Shown here: positions 1-9,431 of the stretch, in pieces | Layout of the letters: every line of letters starts with the position of its first letter | How positions within the stretch are numbered: position 1 is the stretch's first letter | Assembly: GCF_001641635.1 (NCBI RefSeq) | Contig: NZ_LUUB01000080.1 | Coordinates: 165,042 to 229,041 of the forward strand | Origin: Bradyrhizobium centrolobii | GTDB taxonomy: Bacteria > Pseudomonadota > Alphaproteobacteria > Rhizobiales > Xanthobacteraceae | Length of the DNA stretch: 64,000 nt | Direction: 5' to 3' | The notes under the pieces: generated by a model | Databases searched by the model: none | Seen by the model: the letters and a program-made list of their open reading frames with translations, nothing else | Told to the model about the DNA's origin: nothing | Position numbers and translations under genes: made by a program

Positions 1-145
1 CGATGTTGGGAATGCGCTTCGAGCCCGGCTGCGGCAAGGCCTCGAGCGTCATCTCGGTGCCGAAGGGAAAGCCGTCCTCGGCGTAGGCAGCGCCCGTCAT
101 CAGCAACACCGCGGCAGCCGCGCGCACCATCTGCTTGAAAACCAT
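1..145 (-). CDS. Exported hypothetical protein, N-terminal part only
   Basis: The reading frame runs off the left edge; only the first 48 codons are present. The ATG at 145 is followed by a lysine, a hydrophobic stretch rich in Ala, Val and Leu and a likely signal peptidase site after AAYA, so the product is probably periplasmic or a small outer-membrane-associated protein. The mature start (EDGFPFGTEMTLEA, then PGSKRIPNI) reminds me of small META/HslJ-type secreted proteins of Bradyrhizobiaceae, but that is only an impression. It is transcribed away from lldP's terminator and no function is assigned. Confidence 0.7.
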   Translation of the reverse strand, partial: MVFKQMVRAAAAVLLMTGAAYAEDGFPFGTEMTLEALPQPGSKRIPNI

Positions 146-221
146 GAAACCTCTCGACCGTCCTTGAACCGCCGCACCTTCTATAAGACGGGGACGGCGT
201 TGAGAAGGTTGGCGATCCACG

Positions 222-253
222 CAAAATCCCCGCGGGATCGCTCCCGCGGGGAT
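222..253 (-). terminator. Rho-independent terminator of lldP
   Basis: A perfect 12-bp stem (226-237 with 242-253, core CCCCGCGGG) closes a 4-base loop and, read on the minus strand, is followed by TTTT. It lies 24 bases downstream of the lldP stop codon. Confidence 0.85.
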
Positions 254-276
254 TCCTTGCAGCAGGACGCGCGAGG

Positions 277-1941
<1,665 letters not shown>

Positions 1942-2239
1942 GCTCTTCCTCCCCCCACGCATTGGTGTGGCAGGGCGGCCAGCGTGGACAGCCGAGCCTG
2001 CTTGACGCTGGTAGCGATAACCCCTGAGCTGGAAGGGAATTCCCCTGCGATCTGCGGCGGTTCCCATCCGCTCACAAGCTCGCGAAGTCCGAAGGCCCCC
2101 CACCCCGCGCCGTCGAGGCCCATGCTAGGGTCGCAGACCCGGACAACGCAAATTGCACAACTTGCGACTTTAGTCTAAGCGCGCTTATTTCCGCCGCTGC
2201 TACAGGCATTTGCGCACACCCCACAGGAGACCTAGCTCT

Positions 2240-4003
2240 GTGAAGAACATCCGCGCCACGCTCGCGACCGTTTGGCGAATCGCCATCCCCTATTTCGGAT
2301 CGGAGGACAAATGGGCCGGCCGCGGCCTGCTCGCCGCCGTGATCGCGATCGAGCTGGCGCTGGTCGCGATCAATGTCCTCGTCAATCAGTGGCAGAACCG
2401 ATTCTACAGCGCACTCCAGGCGTACGATCTGGATGAGTTCGTCAAGGAGATCTGGATCTTCGTTGGCCTCGCTTTCACCTTCGTCGCGCTCGCCGTCTAC
2501 AAGCTTTACCTAAACCAATGGCTGCAGATCCGTTGGCGGCAGTGGCTGACACGACACTATCTCGGCGAATGGCTCGACGGCGCCACGCACTACCGTATGC
2601 AGCTCAAGGGCGACGCTGCCGACAACCCGGACCAGCGTATCACCGAGGACGTCAAGACGTTCGTCGAGCAGACGCTGAGCATCGGGTTAGGTTTGCTCTC
2701 CGCGATCGTGACGCTGGCCTCGTTCATCGTCATCCTGTGGGGTCTGTCCAACAAGGCGCCCCTGCATATTTACGGCACCGACCTCGTCGTCCCCGGCTTT
2801 CTGGTCTGGTGTGCGCTGGTTTACGCGGTCCTGGGTACGGCGTTGACGCACTGGATCGGTGTCCCGCTCGTCAACCTCAATTTCGAGCAGCAGCGCTTCG
2901 AGGCCGATTTCCGCTTCAACCTCATCCGGGTGCGCGAAAATTCCGAACAGATCGCGCTTCTGAAAGGTGAAGGCGCCGAGCGAGGGCACCTTCTGCACCG
3001 CTTCGGATTCGTCATTGGCAACTGGTACGCGATCATGAGCCGGACCAAGCGCATCACCGCGTTTACGGCGAGCTATCAGCAGGCCGCCGTGATCTTTCCC
3101 TATGTGATGGTGGCGCCCGCCTACTTCGCCAAGAGGATCCAGCTTGGCGACATGATGCAGACCGCCTCGGCGTTCGGCAGCGTGCAAGATGCGCTATCCT
3201 TCTTCGTCACGGCCTACCGCACGCTCGCGGAATGGCGCGCGGTGGTCGCCCGTCTCGACGGTTTCGAGATGTCGGTCAGCGCGGCCGCCAACATCACGGC
3301 GCACGAGCCGACCATCGGCGTCGCGCCATCCGGCGTAAGCAAGGCGATCGCGCTCCAGCACTTGCTGGTGAAGCTGCCGAACGGCGCTCCGCTGGTCACG
3401 GCCGATGCCTTCACGATCCAGCCGTCGGAGCGGGTGCTGCTGACCGGGCCGTCAGGATCCGGCAAGTCGACGCTGTTCCGCGCCGTCGCCGGCATCTGGC
3501 CGTTCGGCACCGGTACGATTGCCATCCCCGAGAAGGCCAGGCTGATGATGCTGCCGCAGCGGCCGTATTTCCCGGTCGGCCCGTTGGGGGATGCCGTGAT
3601 CTACCCCGCCGAGCACGGTACGATCGCGCCCGAAAAGATCAGGGAGGCGCTGACGGCGGTCGGCATGCCGCGGCTGGCGGAACGGCTCGACGAGGAAGGG
3701 CACTGGAACCGGACGCTGTCGCTCGGCGAGCAGCAGCGCCTGGGGCTTGCCCGCGCACTGCTGCATGCGCCCGACTATCTGTTCCTGGACGAGGCCACCG
3801 CCTCGCTCGACGAACCGTCCGAGACCCGGCTTTACCGGCTGCTGGCGGAGAAGCTGCCGCAAGCCACCATCGTCTCGATCGGGCACCGCTCGACGCTCGA
3901 CGTCTTCCACACGCGCAAGGTGGCGATGGAGGAAAGCGGTGAGATCCACGTTCTCGGCCACAGCGGCGAGCCGGCCCAGCCGGAGCCGAGCGCGGCGCGC
4001 TGA
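2240..4003 (+). CDS. ABC transporter, fused permease/ATPase of the SbmA/BacA-like (YddA) type
   Basis: A 587-residue half-transporter that would act as a homodimer in the inner membrane. The N-terminal half (about 1-340) is an SbmA/BacA-like membrane domain with several helices, including NQWQNRFYSALQAYD. The C-terminal half is a complete ATPase: Walker A GPSGSGKST near 402, signature LSLGEQQRLG near 493, Walker B LFLDEA near 514 and the switch His in IGHRS near 546. The GTG at 2240 is chosen because AGGAG lies 10 bases upstream; the in-frame TTG at 2210 has no such site. Related BacA-like proteins import peptides or affect very-long-chain fatty acids of lipid A in rhizobia; the substrate here cannot be read from the sequence. 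Confidence 0.9.
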   Translation: MKNIRATLATVWRIAIPYFGSEDKWAGRGLLAAVIAIELALVAINVLVNQWQNRFYSALQAYDLDEFVKEIWIFVGLAFTFVALAVYKLYLNQWLQIRWRQWLTRHYLGEWLDGATHYRMQLKGDAADNPDQRITEDVKTFVEQTLSIGLGLLSAIVTLASFIVILWGLSNKAPLHIYGTDLVVPGFLVWCALVYAVLGTALTHWIGVPLVNLNFEQQRFEADFRFNLIRVRENSEQIALLKGEGAERGHLLHRFGFVIGNWYAIMSRTKRITAFTASYQQAAVIFPYVMVAPAYFAKRIQLGDMMQTASAFGSVQDALSFFVTAYRTLAEWRAVVARLDGFEMSVSAAANITAHEPTIGVAPSGVSKAIALQHLLVKLPNGAPLVTADAFTIQPSERVLLTGPSGSGKSTLFRAVAGIWPFGTGTIAIPEKARLMMLPQRPYFPVGPLGDAVIYPAEHGTIAPEKIREALTAVGMPRLAERLDEEGHWNRTLSLGEQQRLGLARALLHAPDYLFLDEATASLDEPSETRLYRLLAEKLPQATIVSIGHRSTLDVFHTRKVAMEESGEIHVLGHSGEPAQPEPSAAR

Positions 4004-4012
4004 CCGCACTGC

Positions 4013-4169
4013 GCTCCCTTTCCCGCTCGCGGGGAGGGGTGGGTTGTCTCCGCGGGCGGCATTCCCACGGTGGAGAGAGCCCCATCCGGCGCTTCGCCAT
4101 AGCCGAGGCTTCGCTTAAGAGGAGGGCCGCCGAAGGCGGCCTGCGCCTTCCCCGCAAGCGGGAGAGGTG
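4013..4169. repeat. Palindromic intergenic element, family A (CCCGCTTGCGGG type)
   Basis: Two outer arms (TCCCGCTCGCGGGGAGG at the left, CCCCGCAAGCGGGAGAGG at the right) flank a core with GGCGCTTCGCC-like and GCCGAAGGCGGC hairpins. The same design recurs at 9267-9417, 42281-42401, 48131-48212 and 56291-56360. It fills the gap between the ABC transporter and the porin. Confidence 0.7.
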
Positions 4170-4244
4170 AAACGAGTCTGCGGCTCGATCGTGCAACCAA
4201 AGGCCACTGGCGGCCGCACCGTGCCGCCAGAGACGTTCACGCCC

Positions 4245-4280
4245 CCAAAAGCAAAAGGGCGGCAGGTTGTCCTGCCGCCC
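4245..4280 (-). terminator. Rho-independent terminator of the porin gene
   Basis: GGGCGGCAGG (4257-4266), loop TTGT, CCTGCCGCCC (4271-4280); read on the minus strand the stem is followed by TTTTGCTTTT. It lies 26 bases after the porin stop codon. Confidence 0.88.
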
Positions 4281-4305
4281 CTTTCAGTCAGTCTCGGTCA
4301 GAAAC

Positions 4306-5316
4306 TTACTTCAGGTTGGTCATCGCCGTCAGGTCGACCGACAGCTTGGCGATACCGGCCGCACCGCACCAGTTGGAGCCGACACCCGACGGATTGATCG
4401 GGGTCACGTCGGTACCGACGTTCGCAGCGATGTTCCCGCGGGAAGAAAAGTCGCTGGTGAAGGCGTTGCAGTTACCCTTGGAAAGGTCGGTGTCGGAGTA
4501 ACGCAGGTCCAGCGTGAACACCTTGTAGGTGAAGCCGATGCCGATGTTCCAGGTGTTGTAGTCGGCGTACTTGATGCCGTTCGGGAAGGCAGCCGTGCCG
4601 TAGAAGCTATCGGAGGTGCCGAGCCACTGACGGCCGAACTCACCGGACACATACATACCAACGCCGCTCGAACCGAAGATCGTGCTGGGCGCGATGTACT
4701 TGCCAGTGATCGAGGTGTAGTTGCCCCAGGCGCCGGAGTTCAGGTAGCTCGGCGTATAGTACTCGGTCACGCCAAACGCCCAGTTGTCGTTCACCGTGTA
4801 GGTCATCTTGCCGTAGACTTCGAAGAAGCTCAGGTCCTTCTTGATCACGTTGCCGTTGATCAGGGCCTGCGAGGCGCACTCGGCGCCCTGGAAGTTGCCC
4901 GCAAAGTCAATTCCCGGCGCGCCGAAGAAGCAGCTGCCACCCGGATACAGGTAGCCCCACACGCCGATGTCGAAGGCGAAGGCACCGAAGGTCGGGCGGA
5001 TACCGCCATAGACGTCGATCTCGGCCGCGGCACGGTTCGGGAAGGAGATGCTCTCACCGGACACGCCCACGTAGAGCTGGAGGTCCTTGGTGACGTTGTA
5101 GCGCGGCTCGAAATAAGCCGTGACCGACGGATTGTGATTCGACTGCGTGATACCGCGGAAGATGTAGTCGCTCATGATGCCGCCGCCGAAGGCGACATCC
5201 CAGGGCTCAAAGGCAGGCGGCGGCGGAGCCTTCAACGCCTTCACCGGCAGGTCTGCCGCCAGAGCCGAGCCCGTCACCATTGCCAGCGCCGTTGCCAACA
5301 AAGTCACTTTTTTCAT
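4306..5316 (-). CDS. TorF-family putative outer-membrane porin
   Basis: A 336-residue exported beta-barrel protein. The ATG at 5316 gives MKK, a hydrophobic core and a signal-peptidase site near GSALAAD; GGGGAT lies just upstream. An in-frame ATG 15 bases earlier has no ribosome-binding site. The mature protein begins with a short Pro-rich linker (APPPP), then GGGIMSDYIFRGITQS, typical of the TorF putative porin family in which alternating hydrophobic strands and a final aromatic/basic strand form the barrel. The many Tyr, Gly and Asn residues fit outer-membrane location. The solute specificity is unknown. The gene has its own terminator and appears monocistronic. Confidence 0.88.
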   Translation of the reverse strand: MKKVTLLATALAMVTGSALAADLPVKALKAPPPPAFEPWDVAFGGGIMSDYIFRGITQSNHNPSVTAYFEPRYNVTKDLQLYVGVSGESISFPNRAAAEIDVYGGIRPTFGAFAFDIGVWGYLYPGGSCFFGAPGIDFAGNFQGAECASQALINGNVIKKDLSFFEVYGKMTYTVNDNWAFGVTEYYTPSYLNSGAWGNYTSITGKYIAPSTIFGSSGVGMYVSGEFGRQWLGTSDSFYGTAAFPNGIKYADYNTWNIGIGFTYKVFTLDLRYSDTDLSKGNCNAFTSDFSSRGNIAANVGTDVTPINPSGVGSNWCGAAGIAKLSVDLTAMTNLK

Positions 5317-5648
5317 TTCGATCCCCATCACCAGTCTGAACCCCAGTCAGATCCCTGAGCCCCCCGGGCCATGCGATACCTGACTGCAAATTTTCTAACC
5401 GCCGCAATCTGGGACGCAGGCGTCACACGGTGAAGCCAAAAACACGAGCATCTGCCGACTTTTTGGGCGTTCCGGCGTTTCCACGAAAGGTTGTCGACGT
5501 GTGTTGCTTCTCGATCACATTATTTTCATTCCAAGGTGCACTCCGGACCCGGGTTGTTACGGGGGACTGTTAGAAGCCGTGGCGCCGAGGTCACGAATCA
5601 AAAGGGCGCCGGAAGGACTGTTTCCGGCAGCCGCGACGGCGATGCAAA
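5317..5648. other. Non-coding gap upstream of the porin
   Basis: About 330 bases between the porin start and the terminator of the histone-like gene. It should hold the porin promoter; I see no convincing protein-coding frame. The A+T-richer stretch near 5440-5530 is the likeliest promoter region, but I could not identify firm -35/-10 boxes. Confidence 0.4.
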
Positions 5649-5676
5649 AAGGCCGCAGCGTCACCGCCGCGGCCTT
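5646..5676 (-). terminator. Rho-independent terminator of the histone-like gene
   Basis: AAGGCCGC (5649-5656) and GCGGCCTT (5669-5676) form a stem with a 12-base loop; on the minus strand the run TTTTT follows. It is 36 bases past the stop of the H1-like gene. Confidence 0.8.
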
Positions 5677-5711
5677 CCTGCTTTCGCATGATGTCCCCGG
5701 TGTCGAGGCGG

Positions 5712-6074
5712 CTAACCCTGCCCCTCGACCGGAGTCGCCGGATTGTCGGAGGCCGGTGCCGGAGTAGCCCAGCTCGTCTCCGGTGCGGGAGCCGGTGGCT
5801 CCATCGGAGCCGACGGCGCGGGGGCCGGCGCCACAGTCTTCTTGGCTGCGCTCTTCTTGGCCGCGCTCTTCTTGGGAGCAGCGGCTTTCTTCGCTGCCTT
5901 CTTCGGAGCAGCCTTCTTTGCGGATTTCTTCGCTGACTTCTTCGCGGATTTCTTGGCGAACTTCTTCGCGGCCTTCTTCTTGCCAGCCTTCTTTGCGGCC
6001 CTCTTCGCGGTTTTCGCTACGAGCTTCCTGGCCTTTTTGGCCTTCTTGCTTTTCTTCTTCTTCGCTTTCGCCAT
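5712..6074 (-). CDS. Histone H1-like Lys/Ala-rich DNA-binding protein
   Basis: 120 residues, strongly basic. After MAKAKKKKSKK the first 85 residues consist of runs of KKAAKK, KKSAKKSAKK and PKKAAKK, like the AlgP/histone H1 C-terminal repeat proteins that bind DNA non-specifically. The last 35 residues switch abruptly to an acidic/neutral Pro-Ala tail (APAPAPSAPMEPPAPAPE). The ATG at 6074 has AGGAGG at the right distance; an upstream in-frame ATG lacks one. It lies 77 bases after glcF in the same direction and could be co-transcribed, but it has its own terminator. A role in nucleoid compaction or gene regulation is inferred from composition only. Confidence 0.85.
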   Translation of the reverse strand: MAKAKKKKSKKAKKARKLVAKTAKRAAKKAGKKKAAKKFAKKSAKKSAKKSAKKAAPKKAAKKAAAPKKSAAKKSAAKKTVAPAPAPSAPMEPPAPAPETSWATPAPASDNPATPVEGQG

Positions 6075-6151
6075 CGTGGTCCTCCTGTTGCCGCCGAACA
6101 ATGATTGATCAGGCGTCTTCAGTCGTCACCTCGGGACGCGGCGCCGCTCGA

Positions 6152-7465
6152 CTAGTTCAATGCCGGCCGCGAACCGCCCGTCGCCCAATCGAGAAGCTCA
6201 ATCGTGTGCACGACCGGAACTGACGTACCGCTGGCAATCTGCACCATGCAGCCGATATTGCCCGCAGCAATCATATCCGGCTTGACGCTTGCGATGTTGG
6301 CGACCTTGCGATCGCGCAACCTGCCCGCAAGGTCGGGCTGGAGAATGTTGTAGGTCCCCGCCGAACCGCAACACAAGTGGCTCTCCGGGACATCTTTCAC
6401 CACGAATCCATTCTTGGAAAGCAATTCTTTCGGAAGCCCCGTGATTTTCTGCCCGTGCTGCAACGAACAAGCGGAGTGATAGGCGACGACGATGTTGTCC
6501 TGTCGCGCAGTCGGCTCGAGCCCGAGACCGGCGACGTATTCGGTGATGTCCTTCGCAAGCGCGGAGACCCGCGCCGCATCGGCTGCGAAGTCGCGATCCT
6601 CGCGCAGGAGGTAGCCATAGTCCTTGATCACCGTGCCGCAACCGGACGTCGTCACCAGGATGGCGTCGAGCCCCTCCTTCGCCGTTTCCGCACGCCACGC
6701 CGTGACATTGGCGCGGGCCCGGGCGAGCGCATCGTCGTCGCGGCCGAGGTGATGGGTCAATGCGCCGCAGCACTGCTCGTCCTTGACCAGGACGACCTCG
6801 ATGCCGTGGCGGGTCAGGAGATTGATGGCGGCCTGGTTGATGCGCGGCGCCAGCACCTGCTGGGCGCAGCCCTGCAGCAGCGCGACCCGGCCGCGCTTCT
6901 TGCCGAGCGCGGCAAACACGCTGCCCGCGGCGGGGCCCGGTGGTGGCAAGCGGTTCGGGGCCAGCGCCAGCATCGCCTTGATCCGCTGGATCAGGCCGGG
7001 GGTGGGCGACGGGCGCGGCGTCGGCAGAAACACAGCCAGGGGGCGAGCGAGCCGCGCCAGCCACATGCTGGCGCGGAAGCGCTGCGGGTCCGGCAGGACG
7101 AGGGCCAGCACCTCGCGCAGCAGCCGCTCGGCCAGCGGCCTCTGGTAGCGCTCCTCGATCCTGACCCGGGCCTGGTCGACGAGGTGCATGTAGTGCACCC
7201 CTGAGGGGCAGGTCGTCATGCAGGCAAGGCACGACAGGCAGCGGTCGATGTGCTTGACCACCTCCGCCGTCGGCGCCTGATCCTTCTCCAGCATCTCCTT
7301 CATCAGGTAGATGCGACCGCGCGGGCTATCGAGCTCGTCGCCGAGCAGCACATAGGTCGGACAGGTCGCGGTGCAGAAGCCGCAATGGACGCAGGCGCGC
7401 AGGATCTTGTCGGCCTCGGCGATGTCGGGGTCGGCAAGCTGCGCGAGTGAGAATTCGGTCTTCAT
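6152..7465 (-). CDS. glcF: Glycolate oxidase iron-sulfur subunit GlcF
   Basis: 437 residues. Two 4Fe-4S ligand sets are visible: C25, C28, C31, C35 and C76, C79, C82, C86, each ending in CP. The C-terminal half carries two CCG domains (QCCGALTHHLG and LCCGSAGTYN). This is the electron-transfer subunit that works with the FAD subunits GlcD and GlcE to oxidise glycolate to glyoxylate at the membrane. Its ATG overlaps the glcE stop codon by four bases (ATGA), indicating translational coupling. Length and domain order match the family. The product would pass electrons to the quinone pool. Confidence 0.95.
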   Translation of the reverse strand: MKTEFSLAQLADPDIAEADKILRACVHCGFCTATCPTYVLLGDELDSPRGRIYLMKEMLEKDQAPTAEVVKHIDRCLSCLACMTTCPSGVHYMHLVDQARVRIEERYQRPLAERLLREVLALVLPDPQRFRASMWLARLARPLAVFLPTPRPSPTPGLIQRIKAMLALAPNRLPPPGPAAGSVFAALGKKRGRVALLQGCAQQVLAPRINQAAINLLTRHGIEVVLVKDEQCCGALTHHLGRDDDALARARANVTAWRAETAKEGLDAILVTTSGCGTVIKDYGYLLREDRDFAADAARVSALAKDITEYVAGLGLEPTARQDNIVVAYHSACSLQHGQKITGLPKELLSKNGFVVKDVPESHLCCGSAGTYNILQPDLAGRLRDRKVANIASVKPDMIAAGNIGCMVQIASGTSVPVVHTIELLDWATGGSRPALN

Positions 7466-8700
7466 GCCGCAGCGCCCCGGGTCAGCCGTCCACGGTTGAG
7501 GATGGTCTTCGGATCGAAGCTGGCGCGGACCCGCTCGCTCAGCGCCGCGATGCCTTCGGCTTGCGGATGGAACACGTCGACATTGCGCCTGACGTCCTCA
7601 GCAGCCCGGATCAGCGTGGCATGCCCGCCGAAGGCATTGACGCGCTGGCGCACAGTCGGAGCGTAGGCATCGCCCTTCGGCGGTAGCGCCGCCCAGATCA
7701 GCCCGCCGCCCCAGTCGTAGATCACGTCGCCGCCGGTCTCGCGTCCCAATTGTGCACCGAGCGCGCCCCCCGAGGCCGGCGGACAGACGATCCGCCAGAC
7801 CGGCCAGGCGCCGAGCGCGCCCCCTGCCGCGAACGGCAGGACGTCGCGGATCGCAGCCCACAGCGCCGAAGACGCCGCATCCTCGACGAGGGTCGCGGTT
7901 CCGAACGGCGCCAGCAATTCGCGCAGCGAGCCGGCACGGTGAACCGCGGAGGCCCTGATGCCCTCCAGCCGCAGCACGGTCAGCGCCTCGCCCTGGCCTG
8001 CGATGTCGCCCAGCCCTTCGGTGCGGGCGCGAAACGCCGATTTCGGCAGGTGCGCGGCGCCGGAGACGTCGTAGGGCGAGCCCAGCGCCGCGGTCATGGC
8101 CTTGTTGGCGGCGGCATCGTCGAGCCCGCGCAGTAGCAGCGTCCGTTCGGCTTCCGGCTTCGGCATGACCTTGAGCGTGACCTCGGTCATGACCGACAGC
8201 GTGCCCCAGGAGCCCGCGAGCAGCTTGCAGAGGTCGTAACCGGTGACGTTCTTCACCACCTTGCCGCCGGTCTTGAAGCTGTCGCCGAAGCCGGAGACGG
8301 CATGGGCCCCTAACAGATGGTCGCGCGCCCCGCCTGCCCGGATCCGCCGCGGGCCGGCCAGGCCTGCCGCGATCATGCCGCCGATGGTGCCGAGCGCCGG
8401 CGTGCCAAGCAGCGGCGCGGTGTTCATCGGCTCGAAGGCGAATTGCTGGTTCTTGGAATCGATCAGCGACAGCACGTCGGCAAGCGGCGCGCCCGCCTGA
8501 AGCGTGACGATGAGTTCGTTCGGCTCGTAGGAGGTCACCGCGCTCAGCGCGGAAACGTCGAGCACGGCGTTGGTCGCCATCGCGTGGCCGATGCCGCGCT
8601 TGGTGCCATGACCGATGATCTCGAGCGGCTGCTCATTGGCAATCGCCGCGCGCACCACCTCTTCGACGTCTTTGGCGTCTCTGACCTTGAGCGTATCCAC
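7462..8700 (-). CDS. glcE: Glycolate oxidase FAD-binding subunit GlcE
   Basis: 412 residues of the FAD-linked oxidase (PCMH-type) family, shorter than GlcD as usual for GlcE. The FAD-binding region includes EIIGHGTKRGIG, LGTPALGTIGGMIAAG and GGKVVKNVTGYDLCKL. The start is a GTG at 8700; no better in-frame start was seen, and the ribosome-binding site is weak (AGAAG). It is the first gene of the glcE-glcF pair. Unlike the usual glcD-glcE-glcF order, glcD is separated from it by 731 bases that contain an oppositely oriented gene and a repeat. Confidence 0.93.
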   Translation of the reverse strand: MDTLKVRDAKDVEEVVRAAIANEQPLEIIGHGTKRGIGHAMATNAVLDVSALSAVTSYEPNELIVTLQAGAPLADVLSLIDSKNQQFAFEPMNTAPLLGTPALGTIGGMIAAGLAGPRRIRAGGARDHLLGAHAVSGFGDSFKTGGKVVKNVTGYDLCKLLAGSWGTLSVMTEVTLKVMPKPEAERTLLLRGLDDAAANKAMTAALGSPYDVSGAAHLPKSAFRARTEGLGDIAGQGEALTVLRLEGIRASAVHRAGSLRELLAPFGTATLVEDAASSALWAAIRDVLPFAAGGALGAWPVWRIVCPPASGGALGAQLGRETGGDVIYDWGGGLIWAALPPKGDAYAPTVRQRVNAFGGHATLIRAAEDVRRNVDVFHPQAEGIAALSERVRASFDPKTILNRGRLTRGAAA

Positions 8701-8756
8701 GCTTCTAGCGGGTAACGAAATTCGGGGCGGAAATCAATTCGACGCATGGCGCAGTG

Positions 8757-8815
8757 GAGCCTGTCATCGGGCCGCGCTTCGCGCGGACCCGTTGGCGGCC
8801 TCCTCACCATGGCAT
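8757..8815. repeat. Fragment of a palindromic intergenic element
   Basis: GGGCCGCGCTTCGCGCGGACCC forms a hairpin whose GCGCTTCGCGC centre also occurs in the larger elements at 63313-63448 and 42281-42401, followed by CTCCTCACCATG, which also occurs in the element at 56150-56250. It looks like a mixed remnant. Confidence 0.45.
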
Positions 8816-8921
8816 CTCGACACTTCGATCGACGTCGAATCATTGACGTACAGACTTCGCTATCTGTCGAATTGTCCCCTGCGCATCGGGCGATGGGGGA
8901 CGGTTCAAGAGGAGTTCCATC

Positions 8922-9248
8922 ATGAGCCAGCCAGCAATGATCAACGAGGCAATCAGCAGCGGCGGCCTTCTGGTCGTGGCGCAATGGGAGGCGAAGGCCG
9001 AGGAGGCCGACAGGGTCGCCGAGATCCTGCGCGGCTTCCTTCCGCAGGCGCAAAGCGAGCCGGGCGTAAAACTGTTCCTGATCAGCCGCGCCAAGGACAA
9101 TCCGGCCCAGTTCCTGTTCTACGAACTGTTCCGCGACGAGGCGGCCTTCAAGGCCCACCAGGAGAGCGCGCATTTCAAGAGCCATATCGCAGGAGAGGCT
9201 CTGCCCTTGCTGGCCAGGCGCGAGCGCACGCAATACGCGCTGATGTGA
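8922..9248 (+). CDS. Antibiotic biosynthesis monooxygenase (ABM)-domain protein
   Basis: 108 residues, the length of a single ABM ferredoxin-like domain. LLVVAQWEAKAEEADRV is the first strand and helix, PGVKLFLISRAKDNPAQFLFYELF the central strands, and AFKAHQESAHFKSHI the family-typical helix with its His residues. Such proteins act as cofactorless dimeric monooxygenases on quinols or heme-like compounds, or have unknown function. GAGGAG precedes the ATG. The gene lies between glcE and glcD but in the opposite direction, so it is not part of one transcript with them. Confidence 0.88.
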   Translation: MSQPAMINEAISSGGLLVVAQWEAKAEEADRVAEILRGFLPQAQSEPGVKLFLISRAKDNPAQFLFYELFRDEAAFKAHQESAHFKSHIAGEALPLLARRERTQYALM

Positions 9249-9266
9249 GGTCAGTAGGGGCCTGCT

Positions 9267-9417
9267 CACCTTCTCCCCTTGTGGGAGAAGGTGGCGCGCG
9301 CAGCGCGACGGATGAGGGGTCCTATCCGCGATCTCGACCGAGAGATAGTCACGCCTGGAGAGAGACCCCTCACCCGCCGAGCTTCGCTCGGCACCCTCTC
9401 CCACAAGGGGAGAGGGT
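9267..9417. repeat. Palindromic intergenic element, family A
   Basis: CACCTTCTCCCCTTGTGGG at the left and CCCACAAGGGGAGAGGGT at the right are inverted; between them lie GGCGCGCGCAGCGCG and GCCGAGCTTCGCTCGGC hairpins. It sits between the converging ABM gene and glcD and may serve both as a terminator region. Confidence 0.75.
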
Positions 9418-9431
9418 ATTCAACACCGCCC

